A DNA stretch of 64,000 bases from an uncultured bacterium (GTDB lineage Bacteria; Cyanobacteriota; Vampirovibrionia; Gastranaerophilales; Gastranaerophilaceae), in the NCBI GenBank assembly GCA_902462155.1, contig CABQAQ010000002.1, positions 1-64,000 on the forward strand, in the 5' to 3' direction. Below, in pieces: positions 45,322 through 55,770 of the stretch; the stretch's first letter is position 1; every line of letters begins with the position of its first letter. Made by a program: the position numbers and the translations under genes. The notes under the pieces are model-generated. The model was given only the letters and a program-made list of their open reading frames with translations, was not told the DNA's origin and did no database searches.

Positions 45322-46692
45322 TTATGCCTTCTTTTTCTCTTTTACATTATAAAGTAATTCTTCTAATTTATTAGATCTTGAGCCTTTTATTAAAATATAA
45401 CCCTCTTTTATTTTATCAAAAATATATTTTTTGCAACTTTCATTATCATAAAAATGCTCAGAATCAGCTTTTGCCTTACTACTTATATATTTTGATAAAT
45501 TACCGATTGTTAATAATTTTTCATATTTATAATTATTCAAAAATTCGCCTATTTCTTCATGATATTTTACACTATCTAATCCTAATTCTCCCATATCTGC
45601 TAAAACAAGATACTTTTTACCTGGATAATTGGTTAAAAAATCATTTATAGATTCTTTCATTGAATCCGGATTCGCATTATATGAATCATTAATTATATTT
45701 AAATTATTTACTTTCTCTATCTCCCATCTACCTGATAATGGCTTATAAGATTCTAATCCTTTCTGAATCTTATCTTCTATTATATGCAGATTTAAACCAA
45801 CTTCTATTGCACATATTGCATTTTTTATATTATAACTTCCACTTACATTAAGCTTATAAATATATGATTTATATTCAAACTCACAACCATATTGATCTTC
45901 TTTTATTATTTTTAAATCTTTAGATTTAAGAGAATAGAATATTTTATCCCCTTTATAATTAATAGTTCTTTTTATCAACTCAGAATCTTCCGCAATTAAA
46001 ATTCCCTTTTCTTTCAGATAATTACATATTTCACTTTTAGCTTTTGCTATATTCTCTTTGGTTTTTAATATACCTATATGAGCTGTTCCAACATTAGTTA
46101 TAATAGCAATATCAGGCTTTGTATATCGAGATAATAAATCTATTTCACCTAGATTTCTCATACCCATTTCTACTATTAAAACTTGTGTGCTTTGAGGCAT
46201 GCTTAATAAAGTTTGGCATAAACCTATTTCATTATTATGATTCTTTTCGGATTTATGACAACAAAAAACTTGACTTACTACAGCATAAATCATCTCTTTA
46301 GTTGTAGTCTTCCCACTACTTCCTGTTACAGCTATTGTTATAGGATCTATTTTTTCTTTATAGTAACTGGCTAATTTTAAATATGCCTCTTTTGTATCCT
46401 CAACATATAATCCTATTGCCTTTTCGGTTGGTAAATTTAATTCATTTATCTTTCTAGACGTAAAATATAATATTACACCAGATTCTATAGCATTTTTGAT
46501 AAAATCATGTCCATCATAACTTTTACCTACTATCGGTAGAAAAATATTATCTTTACTAATTGTACGTGTATCTGTAGATATTTTAAACTTTATATTTTCA
46601 TTTTTTATTTTTTCCAGTATTTTTAATTGACTATTCTGTTTTAATATATGCGCATTTGTAATATCAACTAATTCATTAAAACTAAATTCCAT
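45322..46692 (-). CDS. murF: UDP-N-acetylmuramoyl-tripeptide-D-Ala-D-Ala ligase
   Basis: 456 residues. ATP loop IAVTGSSGKTTTKEMIYAV near residue 110, SEKNHNNEIGLCQTLL, and C-terminal INDSYNANPDSMKESI. Completes the UDP-MurNAc-pentapeptide. First gene of the murF-mraY-murD-ftsW-murG-folC operon; its start faces the mutase gene divergently across about 200 bases that must hold both promoters. Confidence 0.95.
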   Translation of the reverse strand: MEFSFNELVDITNAHILKQNSQLKILEKIKNENIKFKISTDTRTISKDNIFLPIVGKSYDGHDFIKNAIESGVILYFTSRKINELNLPTEKAIGLYVEDTKEAYLKLASYYKEKIDPITIAVTGSSGKTTTKEMIYAVVSQVFCCHKSEKNHNNEIGLCQTLLSMPQSTQVLIVEMGMRNLGEIDLLSRYTKPDIAIITNVGTAHIGILKTKENIAKAKSEICNYLKEKGILIAEDSELIKRTINYKGDKIFYSLKSKDLKIIKEDQYGCEFEYKSYIYKLNVSGSYNIKNAICAIEVGLNLHIIEDKIQKGLESYKPLSGRWEIEKVNNLNIINDSYNANPDSMKESINDFLTNYPGKKYLVLADMGELGLDSVKYHEEIGEFLNNYKYEKLLTIGNLSKYISSKAKADSEHFYDNESCKKYIFDKIKEGYILIKGSRSNKLEELLYNVKEKKKA

Positions 46693-46889
46693 AATCTGTA
46701 ATCTTATCCTTCTTTTTAACTTTAATATAATATATTATTTTAACAAAAAATAATTATTAGTTAATATAAATCTAAAATATGTTTATGTAATAATTAGTTT
46801 ATATCAATAATTTAATTTGTTATATAATTATATTTAAATAATAGGTAAATTAGAATAAATTAATTACACCAATAAAATACGGAGTTAAA

Positions 46890-48365
46890 ATGACAGATAT
46901 AAAATTAACAGCATTTGGCAAAAATGATATTCGTGGGATTTATAAAGATGATGTAACAGAAGAATTATTTTATTTTGTAGGTAGAGGTTTTGTAGATTTC
47001 TTAGTAAAAAATACCAATCTGCAAGCAAAAGAATTATGGATTACAGTTTCTCAAGATGCAAGGTTATCTTCTGAATCCTTAGCTAAGTCACTTATAAGAG
47101 GCATTACTTCTATGGGCTCTAATGTAATAAATCTTGGTTTAGTTCCTACACCTTTAGGGTATTTTTCAGAATTTGTTCAATATCCAAGAGAAATATCTTT
47201 TGGTGCCAAAGTCAATGCAGCTTTGATTGTTACAGCTAGTCATAACCCGCCTGAATATAATGGGTTAAAACTTACGTTTAATAAATCTTCTCTTACAGAA
47301 GAACAAATAAGTCTTGTAAAAGATTTTACGTCTGATCATATCAAAAATAGCTCTAATGCTTATAGATGGGGACTTTGTAAATCATTTGATATAGTTCCTA
47401 TGTATATAGATAAATTAAGTTCTTATTTTGGAAATATAGGTAAAAATATAAAAGTTGTAGTTGATAGTGCTAACGCTACTGGCGGAATTGTTGCTCCAAA
47501 ATTATATAGAGAAATAGGATGTGATGTTATAGAATTATATTCTAATCCTGATGGTAATTTTCCAAATCATCATCCAAATCCTAGTGATGAATCCACCCTA
47601 AACGATCTTAAACAAAAGGTAGTAGAAGTAAATGCTGATATAGGTATAGCTTTTGATGGTGATTCCGATAGAATAGGTATTGTTCTTCCAACAGGAGAAA
47701 GTATTACAGGTGATAAATTATTACTTATATATTCTTTAGATGTAATCGAAGATTTAGTAAAACGTGGAGAAAAACCTGTTGTTGTATCAGAAGTAAAATG
47801 TTCTCAAGTACTTTATGATACTATAAATAATAAAGGTGCATCAGCTATTATGTGCAAAACAGGTCACGGATATATAAAATCTATGATGAAAGAAAAAAAT
47901 GCAATCCTAGCAGGCGAAATGAGTGGTCATATTTTCTTTAAAGATCGATATTATGGATTTGATGATGCTATTTATGCCGGATTGAGAATTATTGAAATTA
48001 TAGCTAAATATAAAAATTTAAATCCGGATTTCAAGCTAAATTCACTTTTAGAACCATTTAATAAAGTCTTTTGTTCTAAAGAAATAAGATATAAATGTCC
48101 AAATGATCTGAAATTAAAAGTATTAAATGATTTAAAATCAAAAATAAATAATGATAAAAACATCTTCAAATCAGAAATAAAAGACATTATAACCTTAGAT
48201 GGTATGCGTATTGTATTCGATGGTGGATTTGCTCTTATCCGTCAAAGCAATACAGAACCTGTTTTTACTTTAAGATTTGAAGCTTGTAACGAAGCTGTTT
48301 GTAAAAGTTATGAGAACATTATGCTTGACCTTTTAAATAATTGTATAGATACTTATAAGAATTAG
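46890..48365 (+). CDS. phosphomannomutase/phosphoglucomutase
   Basis: 491 residues. Phosphoserine in VTASHNPPEYNG (S117), metal loop FDGDSDRIGIV (D256, D258, D260), sugar loop GHIFFKDRYYGFDD and phosphate loop RQSNTEPVFTLRFEA. The sugar-loop type is common to ManB and AlgC-like bifunctional enzymes; specificity is not certain. First gene of an operon with sppA. Confidence 0.92.
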   Translation: MTDIKLTAFGKNDIRGIYKDDVTEELFYFVGRGFVDFLVKNTNLQAKELWITVSQDARLSSESLAKSLIRGITSMGSNVINLGLVPTPLGYFSEFVQYPREISFGAKVNAALIVTASHNPPEYNGLKLTFNKSSLTEEQISLVKDFTSDHIKNSSNAYRWGLCKSFDIVPMYIDKLSSYFGNIGKNIKVVVDSANATGGIVAPKLYREIGCDVIELYSNPDGNFPNHHPNPSDESTLNDLKQKVVEVNADIGIAFDGDSDRIGIVLPTGESITGDKLLLIYSLDVIEDLVKRGEKPVVVSEVKCSQVLYDTINNKGASAIMCKTGHGYIKSMMKEKNAILAGEMSGHIFFKDRYYGFDDAIYAGLRIIEIIAKYKNLNPDFKLNSLLEPFNKVFCSKEIRYKCPNDLKLKVLNDLKSKINNDKNIFKSEIKDIITLDGMRIVFDGGFALIRQSNTEPVFTLRFEACNEAVCKSYENIMLDLLNNCIDTYKN

Positions 48366-48375
48366 GTAGTTAAAT

Positions 48376-49428
48376 ATGAATAATAAAAGTAATATAATTT
48401 TAATAATATTGATTTTATGTATATTGTCATTAGTCCTTGGTATTTTTAATACTATTATAAAATCAATTCAAACAAGTAAACTTAAGACAAAAAATACAGA
48501 AAGTATGTCTAAAATTTTAGATAAAAATAAAGTAGCACTTATAACATTAAATGGTGTAATAGAAGCCGGTTCATCCAGATCCGGATATATGTTTTCAGAT
48601 AATTTTTCTGCAAATAATGTTTTAAAAGCAATAAAAGATGCAAGAACTGATAGTTCCATAAAAGCTGTAATATTAAAATTAAATACCCCAGGAGGAACAG
48701 TTGGTATGTCGCAGAATATTTATGATGCGATAATAAGACTAAGAAAAATCAAACCTGTGGTTGTATTTATGGATGATACTGCCGCTAGTGGTGGATATTA
48801 TATAGCATCTGCTGCTGATAGAATTGTTGCTCAAGGTGGAACTTTAACCGGTAGTATCGGGGTTATTTTTTCTACTTTAGATATTCATCAATTGCTACAA
48901 AACAAATTATCCATTGAATCTAATGTCGTTAAAAGTGGAAAATTTAAAGATATTGGATCCGGATTAAGAAAAATGACTCCAGATGATAGAGCTATTATTT
49001 CTGATATTGTAAATGATTCTTATAATCAATTTTTAAATGCAATTATTGTTGGTAGAATTAACAGAGATGATAAATATTCTGTACCTAAACAAAATTTAAA
49101 AATTGATACTCTTAATAAATATGCTGATGGTAGAGTCTTTACAGGGTTGCAAGCTAAATCTTTAGGTTTTATTGATTATATTGGTGATATTGATTTTGCT
49201 TATGATATTGCTCTTAACATGGCATCTGAAAAATTTAGAACAAAATTCAAAAAGCTACCTTTAGAACCTTATTATGGAGATAAGTATTTTAATTTCAATG
49301 AAATGGTATTTAGTTTATCTTCTAAGTTCCTAGAATTTAATAGCAACTCTTCTTTAACCTCTTCTATTGAAAGTGGTTTACCTGTAAGTATTCGTTTATC
49401 ACATAAGCCTCTATATCTTTGGGAATAA
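48376..49428 (+). CDS. sppA: signal peptide peptidase SppA (S49 family)
   Basis: 350 residues, N-terminal membrane anchor (residues 5-28). Catalytic Ser in AASGGYYIASAADRI and catalytic Lys in VVKSGKFKDIGSG, as in short single-domain SppA; GSIGVIF lies between. Cuts leftover signal peptides in the membrane. Follows the mutase by 10 bases. Confidence 0.93.
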   Translation: MNNKSNIILIILILCILSLVLGIFNTIIKSIQTSKLKTKNTESMSKILDKNKVALITLNGVIEAGSSRSGYMFSDNFSANNVLKAIKDARTDSSIKAVILKLNTPGGTVGMSQNIYDAIIRLRKIKPVVVFMDDTAASGGYYIASAADRIVAQGGTLTGSIGVIFSTLDIHQLLQNKLSIESNVVKSGKFKDIGSGLRKMTPDDRAIISDIVNDSYNQFLNAIIVGRINRDDKYSVPKQNLKIDTLNKYADGRVFTGLQAKSLGFIDYIGDIDFAYDIALNMASEKFRTKFKKLPLEPYYGDKYFNFNEMVFSLSSKFLEFNSNSSLTSSIESGLPVSIRLSHKPLYLWE

Positions 49429-49451
49429 TTAATACTATAAAGGATTGTTTT

Positions 49452-50033
49452 ATGAATAAGATTAACAAAGTTTTTGAGAACATTTATTATTTAATATTGA
49501 AACCTGATCTGGCTTTAGAAATGATTTCAAATAATTTATCTATTTCTGATTCATTACTTTTGGTATTATTTGTTTCTATTTTTAGCCATACGTTAAATTT
49601 TAGTTTTAACTGTTCTATACTGAATAATACTTTCATATTCTTTTGCTCTCTTATCTTTAGTATTTTCATTACCTTCTTTTTATGGATCATGGAGTGTTCA
49701 ACTTTCGCATTAATGTCTAAAATATTTACAAACAATTCTAAGTTCCTTAAATTATTATGTTTAAGTTCTTATTCCTTTTTACCTTTTATCTTAATATCTC
49801 CTGTTGATTTATTAAAAGAATTAGGGGCTATCGGCTATTTTTTCAGTGTTATATTTCAACTATTTATATATCTTTGGGTAATTTTTCTTTTTTTAAAAAC
49901 CATTCAATTTACATATAAAATCAGTTTGTCAAGAGCCTTAATATTATTTATTATTCCTTTTATATGTTTATTTTTTGTTTCATTACAGGTAATAGATTTT
50001 ATCTTTAAAGTATCTTATATCTTTACTGTGTAG
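49452..50033 (+). CDS. Yip1-family-like membrane protein
   Basis: 193 residues from ATG 49452 (AAAGGA site; a TTG 33 bases earlier is less likely). N-terminal NIYYLILKPDLALEMIS then about five membrane helices with a Phe/Ile/Leu-rich pattern like the Yip1 family. Third gene after sppA. Role unknown. Confidence 0.65.
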   Translation: MNKINKVFENIYYLILKPDLALEMISNNLSISDSLLLVLFVSIFSHTLNFSFNCSILNNTFIFFCSLIFSIFITFFLWIMECSTFALMSKIFTNNSKFLKLLCLSSYSFLPFILISPVDLLKELGAIGYFFSVIFQLFIYLWVIFLFLKTIQFTYKISLSRALILFIIPFICLFFVSLQVIDFIFKVSYIFTV

Positions 50034-50056
50034 TTTATCTATATGGTATAAAGATT

Positions 50057-51025
50057 ATGAATAAAAAACTTAATATTTTTCTTAAACTTATGTTTTCATT
50101 AAGCGTAGTTTCTTTAGTTTGGAATATTCCTTTATCTTCATATTCCTTAACGCCAGAAAATCATATTCATTTTATTTCGAATAGCTATTATTCAAATATT
50201 CAAGATAATGACTATATATCTATCATTGAATCCATTGAGGATAAAGTCTTTGGTTATAGATATATAAATGATTCTTTTGATAATAGATTATCAAGGCTTG
50301 AAAAAGAATTATTAGGTACAACTTCAAATTCCGACTCAACGCAAATCCGACTGGATAGATTAAAATCAAGTATTGGTATTTCATCAAAGCAAGAACTACA
50401 GATTGCAAAAGAGATGACACAAAATTTAAAAGAAGATGCTAATATATCTTATCCTATAGTAGATAAAATGGAACAAGAAATTTTTAGAACTCTTTATTCT
50501 AAAGATGATATCTATAACAGACTAGATAGACTTGAAGCAAAAGTATTTAATAAAACAGTGCCGGATTCTTCTTTAAATGAAAGAATTGAGGCGCTTAAGG
50601 CCTCTGTATTAAAATATCAAGATAATAGTTATGCCAATTCTTATAATGTTCAAAATCCTATTCTTTCTGATAATAATACATCAAATGATTTTATAACAGA
50701 TGATAACAAAATCCCAAGTTACTATGGAAAGAGTAACTCTTTAGAAGATGTAGAAATAAAAAATAAATTAAGCTTACTAGAACAAAATATATTAAAAAGA
50801 AACTATGGCCAAGAGGCAAATGATATAAGGTTATCAAGATTAGAATCAAAAGTCTTCGAACGTAACTTTATTAACGATGATGATATCACTCGTATTGAAA
50901 GGTTATCCGCTGTATCTACTGCAAAACAATCTGCTCCTATCGATAATAATAAATTAATGCGAGGTTTATCTACCGGTATTCAGATTGGCGGTATTTTACT
51001 TATGATCCTTGCTATGATTTTATAA
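50057..51025 (+). CDS. secreted/membrane protein with RLxRLE repeats, unknown
   Basis: 322 residues. N-terminal signal or anchor (residues 7-30) and C-terminal membrane helix (QIGGILLMILAMIL). In between there are six or so ~25-residue repeats centred on RLxRLExxxF, such as NRLSRLEKELLG, NRLDRLEAKVFN and IRLSRLESKVFE. The helix-repeat pattern suggests a coiled structure anchored at both ends. I know no named family for it. It is in the operon with sppA and may be an envelope protein. Confidence 0.6.
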   Translation: MNKKLNIFLKLMFSLSVVSLVWNIPLSSYSLTPENHIHFISNSYYSNIQDNDYISIIESIEDKVFGYRYINDSFDNRLSRLEKELLGTTSNSDSTQIRLDRLKSSIGISSKQELQIAKEMTQNLKEDANISYPIVDKMEQEIFRTLYSKDDIYNRLDRLEAKVFNKTVPDSSLNERIEALKASVLKYQDNSYANSYNVQNPILSDNNTSNDFITDDNKIPSYYGKSNSLEDVEIKNKLSLLEQNILKRNYGQEANDIRLSRLESKVFERNFINDDDITRIERLSAVSTAKQSAPIDNNKLMRGLSTGIQIGGILLMILAMIL

Positions 51026-51045
51026 ATTAAAATTTAATTATATAA

Positions 51046-54000
51046 CTATACTTCAAGTTTACAAAGCATTTTATAATCACAATATTTACAATTTTCGCAA
51101 TGATTTTGAGCTTTAACCTCTATTGGATCAAACTTCAATTCTTGAATACTTCTAAACATTTCTTTTATTTTTAATTCGATAATATTATCATCGTTAGATG
51201 AAAGATTAAGATAGATATTTTTATCCGGTTCTTCCACAAAGATTAAGCCTACGCTTGAAACTTTACTTTCATTATATTTTTTTTCAAAAGCATATTTATA
51301 AAACCTTAATTGATCCAGATAATTTTCTAACTCTTCTCCATCTGCTATTTTGGATATTGATTTAGCTGCTCCGGTTTTATAGTCATACAAAGAAAATGAT
51401 CCGTCTTTATTCTTTTCAACTCTATCAATACGGCCTGTAATTTTAAAATTATCTATATTTATTTCTCCTAAATCAAATTCTCTTTTATATATATTTTTAG
51501 GATTTATAGAACACAAATTTACATAATAACGGGCTAAAGATTTTCTTCCTCTTTCTATATACGTATTAAAAATATTTATATCTTTAAATTTAAATGTAGC
51601 TAGTCTTTCTTCAAAAAATCTAATAAATTCTTCTACCTTTGGATAACATCCTGATTCTATTGCTATCTTTACTGCTAAATCTATTGAACTGTGAATAGCA
51701 TTTCCATAATCCATTATTGAAGTGTCATTATCATAATTCTTAAGCTTATATATTGATCTGTATAAAAAGCTTCTCGGACAATTAAGGTACATACTTAATG
51801 TATGTGGATTTATTACTATATTATTTACTCTGCTTTTTATCTCGCGTTCATATGCTAAATAGTAATTATAATTTTTTAACGACAAACTTTTTATTAGCTC
51901 GTTAGTATGATTAAACTCTTTTTGATCATGTATTTGGGTTTTTATAGTCGTATTAAATTCTACTTCGCTTAAATACTTTGTTAACTGATTTAGTCTATTT
52001 TTATTTCGTTGGGAAAAACTTAAATATAAAGTATGTTTAGCTCTAGTTATCCCTACAAACAATAATTTTAACTGTTCTGAAATAATTAATGACTCAGACT
52101 GCTCTATATCATCTTGATATTTTACCGGCAAGCTTAAAGTATTTGGTATTGATTTATTTTCCCAATTTTTAGCTATCAAATTAGGCATAAATACATATTC
52201 AAACTCACGACCTTTAGATCCATGTAAAGTTAAAAGCTGAATTGCATTTTGTATTGTATTATCAGTTTTGATTTCAATTGGGATATTCTGAGCAAATGCA
52301 AAATCTAAATGGTTGATAAAATCATTTAAACTGCAATCTTTATTTAAGTTTTCAAAGCTTTCTGCTTCTTCAAGTAACCTATTTAAAGATTCTATATTCT
52401 CAAATTTATCAATTATACTTTTCTCATAATAATCTAAAATGCCTGTTTTACTTATTACTAACCAAACAAGTGCTTTTAATGATTTATGTGTTTTTAATAC
52501 CTGTAACTCTTTGTATGTTTTTATAAATTCTTTTATTTTATCATTATTTTTCCATACTCTATTTTTATTATCTTCTATTATTTTAATAAAACTATTAAAT
52601 TTAGGATAACTCTGCTCTAATAAAAAATTATAATCTTCAAGATCAAAAGCAAATGGTTCTGTTGTTAATAGTCCAAATATTTTATCAGAAGATAATATAT
52701 GATTATTAAGCATTTTTAAATAAAAGTAAGTAATTATAGATGATTTAAGCTCAAAAATACTTTTATTTGTTTTTATCTGATAAGGAATATTATTAGATTC
52801 GCATAGTAATGCAAACTCTTTTAATTCTTGATTATCTCGAGTTAAAATAGCTATTTCGTTTAATTTTTCAGGTATTTTTAAAGATATGTCTTGTATACGC
52901 TCAATTATTTTATTATTTTCTTCAATTTTTTCATTATATACATCTAAAAATACAGGCTTATTTAATTCATATAAATCCTGATTCTTCGCAATCAACTTCT
53001 TTGTAATATTATATTTTTTATATTTACTATTAAATTCTAATCTGGTTTTATCTTGAGAAATTAATAAATAGCTTAAGTCTAATATATATTGGGTAGATCT
53101 ATTATTCTCATTTAAGCAAATTACTTTAGTTTCCGGATATTTATTAAGGAATTTTTCTAAATTATCATTAGAAGCTCCCTGAAATCCATATATAATTTGA
53201 TCATCATCTCCTACAACAAAAATATTTTGATTGTTTGCTCCTTTACTTAGTAAATTAATAATACTATTTTGCAATAAATTTGTATCCTGATATTCATCAA
53301 CTAGAAAATATTTATACTTTGATGCTACTATAGATAAAAATTCCTGATCCTCTTCAAAAATATCCAGTACAAAATTTATCATATCGTTAAAATCAATAAA
53401 ATTTTTCTCATTCATCTTTTTTTGATAAATTTCAAATATAGCCCATATTTCTTTAGCTTTTTCTATTTTCTTCTTCTGATTTATAATTTCTTTTTCTTTT
53501 GTTTTATTTTTAGTTTTTCCACTTTTAATACGTTCTTCAAGTTCATACTCCAACAGTTCCAGCTTTTTTATCCAATTTGGATCATTTTTCAAAATATCAA
53601 AATATATTTCTTTATTTATTCTATTCTTTTTTATTTCATTTACTGAGTTAATAAAATCATTAATATAGTAGTAATAATCACCCCATCTATTCACAAGTGA
53701 TTTAGGTTGGATCTCATCCATTGATTCTTTTACTAAATTTACTTTAGATATATCATCAATTAGTTTTACACCTTCAAATAATTCAAATTTTGATGGATAT
53801 TTATTAATAATATCATTACAGAAAGAATGATACGTATTAATAGAAACAGAAGCAGCTTTTGGTCCTACTTTTTTTAAGAGTCTTGATTTCATCTCATTTG
53901 CTGCTGCTTCAGAAAAAGTAAGGCATAATATTTCAGATGGTTTAATGCCAAGATTAAGCATTCTAGAAATTCTTTCGATAAGTACAAACGTTTTCCCTGT

Positions 54001-54099
54001 TCCTGGCCCGGCTAAAACCATCACAGGTCCTTCTATTTCATTTATACATAATAATTGGTTCTTATTTGGAGTAATTTTTTTATTTATTTCTAAAGCCAA
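51046..54099 (-). CDS. UvrD-type helicase fused to Fe-S PD-(D/E)XK nuclease
   Basis: 1017 residues. Helicase: Walker A LAGPGTGKTFVLIERI, motif II FLVDEYQDTNLLQ, VGDDDQIIYGFQGAS, LTLHGSKGREFEYVF, LLFVGITRAKHTLYLS. Nuclease from ~790: LNCPRSFLYRS holds the first Cys, GRIDRVEKNKDGSFSLYDYKTG the catalytic D...DYK, and HCENCKYCDYKMLC the last three cysteines of an Fe-S cluster. This is the AddAB/AdnAB/RecB-like form for resecting double-strand breaks. No second subunit is adjacent. Convergent with 50057. Confidence 0.88.
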   Translation of the reverse strand: MALEINKKITPNKNQLLCINEIEGPVMVLAGPGTGKTFVLIERISRMLNLGIKPSEILCLTFSEAAANEMKSRLLKKVGPKAASVSINTYHSFCNDIINKYPSKFELFEGVKLIDDISKVNLVKESMDEIQPKSLVNRWGDYYYYINDFINSVNEIKKNRINKEIYFDILKNDPNWIKKLELLEYELEERIKSGKTKNKTKEKEIINQKKKIEKAKEIWAIFEIYQKKMNEKNFIDFNDMINFVLDIFEEDQEFLSIVASKYKYFLVDEYQDTNLLQNSIINLLSKGANNQNIFVVGDDDQIIYGFQGASNDNLEKFLNKYPETKVICLNENNRSTQYILDLSYLLISQDKTRLEFNSKYKKYNITKKLIAKNQDLYELNKPVFLDVYNEKIEENNKIIERIQDISLKIPEKLNEIAILTRDNQELKEFALLCESNNIPYQIKTNKSIFELKSSIITYFYLKMLNNHILSSDKIFGLLTTEPFAFDLEDYNFLLEQSYPKFNSFIKIIEDNKNRVWKNNDKIKEFIKTYKELQVLKTHKSLKALVWLVISKTGILDYYEKSIIDKFENIESLNRLLEEAESFENLNKDCSLNDFINHLDFAFAQNIPIEIKTDNTIQNAIQLLTLHGSKGREFEYVFMPNLIAKNWENKSIPNTLSLPVKYQDDIEQSESLIISEQLKLLFVGITRAKHTLYLSFSQRNKNRLNQLTKYLSEVEFNTTIKTQIHDQKEFNHTNELIKSLSLKNYNYYLAYEREIKSRVNNIVINPHTLSMYLNCPRSFLYRSIYKLKNYDNDTSIMDYGNAIHSSIDLAVKIAIESGCYPKVEEFIRFFEERLATFKFKDINIFNTYIERGRKSLARYYVNLCSINPKNIYKREFDLGEINIDNFKITGRIDRVEKNKDGSFSLYDYKTGAAKSISKIADGEELENYLDQLRFYKYAFEKKYNESKVSSVGLIFVEEPDKNIYLNLSSNDDNIIELKIKEMFRSIQELKFDPIEVKAQNHCENCKYCDYKMLCKLEV

Positions 54100-54235
54100 T
54101 TTTTCACCTATTTTCTATATTCTATTTATATTATTACATGAGTTTATAATAAAATAACAGATTATAATATTTTATTAAAATAGTTATAATTAAAGTTAAA
54201 ATTTAAATTAATATTAATACTAAAACTTTATATAT

Positions 54236-54260
54236 AAATGTAATCTGACAGATCACATTT
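54236..54260. promoter_or_regulatory. imperfect palindrome, possible operator or hairpin
   Basis: AAATGTAATCTG and CAGATCACATTT overlap as a 25-bp palindrome with one mismatch, in the 54100-54326 gap between two minus-strand genes, in the leader of the helicase gene. No T-run follows it directly, so a terminator is less likely. Confidence 0.35.
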
Positions 54261-54326
54261 AATGTAAAAAATATTTATCTTTTTAGATATATAAAGTCAT
54301 ACTTTATTATTTTGATCTTAATTTTC

Positions 54327-54677
54327 TCAATTAACTTTCCAATATGTTTGAAAAGATTCTATCTGTTCTTCAAGTTGCTGAAATGAGCCATTAAAACAAA
54401 TTGTACGGTCATCGATATATAAATATGCAGGATGTTTAATCTGAGTTACTTCATATATATAGTTTTTAAAACCGTATTTAATTATCCATTCAGAGGCTAA
54501 TAATAAATTACGTGTAGTAAATAAATATATTTTATATTTTATAGATAATCTTTTAATAAATTCTAAAGCTCCCTCCTTTGGAATTGGAATATAATTTTTA
54601 TTAAAGTCGCCATTATAATTATTTAATACGCCGTCAAGATCTATCATTATTATCTTTTTATATTCTTGTCTTTCCAT
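54327..54677 (-). CDS. small HAD-like protein
   Basis: 116 residues. HAD motif I in IIMIDLDGVLNNYNGDF (Asp nucleophile in DLDGV) and motif II in YLFTTRNLL, then YLYIDDRTICF as a motif IV-like end. It is shorter than catalytic HADs with caps. Similar small proteins are often linked to nucleotide or polynucleotide phosphatases; substrate unknown. Confidence 0.65.
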   Translation of the reverse strand: MERQEYKKIIMIDLDGVLNNYNGDFNKNYIPIPKEGALEFIKRLSIKYKIYLFTTRNLLLASEWIIKYGFKNYIYEVTQIKHPAYLYIDDRTICFNGSFQQLEEQIESFQTYWKVN

Positions 54678-55076
54678 ATCTAAACCTTCATCTATTTATG
54701 TATGTATATTCTATAATAACTAATTTTTCACTTTATTAGTAATTTTACTTAAGCTTAATTTACTATTCTTTTAATCCAATATTATATTCATATTAAAGTT
54801 AAATTACTTAACTAATAATTAAATTAAATAATATTTTTTAATTTTATATTTCATCTTTCTATATTAATTTTAATAAACGTTTTCTTTAATATATATAGGG
54901 ATTATATTTTTGTAATATTCTAATATGGTTGAATTATAGAACATTTTTAATGTATATAATTAATCTTTTATATAAAACAAAAAAATTATAAATCTTTACA
55001 AAAAAAGAATAAAAATGTCAGCTAAATCAACTTTTAGTTAATGGTATTAAAAAAGAAATAAAGTTAATCTATTATT
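54678..55076. other. intergenic stretch with no gene seen
   Basis: About 400 bases, over 80% A+T. I see no tRNA, ORF above ~30 codons or clear hairpin; it should hold promoters for the two divergent genes. Confidence 0.4.
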
Positions 55077-55676
55077 ATGATAAAAATAAAAGAACAATTT
55101 GGACAAAAATTAAAAAAATTAAGATTATTAGCAAACTTATCTCAAGAACAGCTTGCCGAAAAACTTGAAATATCAACAGTTTCACTAAGCTCTATTGAGA
55201 ATGGGAAAACTTTTGTAAAATATAACAACTTGGAAAAAATTTGCTCGATTTTTAATATTACACCTGTTTCACTTTTTAATTTTAAAGATGAACCTATAAA
55301 AAATAATGATCAGTGCATATTAGACGATAATTTAAAAACCTTTGAGCCAACAAAAATAAGTAATATAAAAAGGCTACTTGGAAAAAATATTCAAAAGTTT
55401 AGAGAAAATGCAGATTTATCACAAAGAGAGCTTGCCAAACTTATTGATGTACAAATAGGAACAATTTGTCAAATCGAAAGAGGTAAAAGATTCGTATCCG
55501 AAAAGACATTAATAGGTATTTGTAATGTCTTGAGCTGCTCTTTAATTGAATTATTTGATTTTTCTTCTGTATCCCAGAACGAAATAGACCAACTTAATAG
55601 TATTATTATTAAGTTAAAGCAAAATCCAAAACTAATCAAAGTTATTTATAATATAATTCCAGCACTCTTAAAGTAA
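55077..55676 (+). CDS. double-headed XRE-family regulator
   Basis: 199 residues with two complete HTH_XRE domains in one chain: residues 1-70 (LKKLRLLANLSQEQLAEKLE...SIENGKTFV) and 95-160 (IQKFRENADLSQRELAKLID...QIERGKRFV). Each has the expected Gln/Glu and hydrophobic core of a Cro/C1-like helix-turn-helix. A short linker with acidic and Asn residues joins them. It would bind a single long or paired operator without dimerising. First gene of the accessory region. Confidence 0.8.
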   Translation: MIKIKEQFGQKLKKLRLLANLSQEQLAEKLEISTVSLSSIENGKTFVKYNNLEKICSIFNITPVSLFNFKDEPIKNNDQCILDDNLKTFEPTKISNIKRLLGKNIQKFRENADLSQRELAKLIDVQIGTICQIERGKRFVSEKTLIGICNVLSCSLIELFDFSSVSQNEIDQLNSIIIKLKQNPKLIKVIYNIIPALLK

Positions 55677-55770
55677 TAGGGCTATAAGAATAATCCTAAT
55701 ATCTATCTTGGATTTCTTGTCGAATAATTTTTTGTATGCTACACTTTATTATAGATATGTGGAATTTTTT

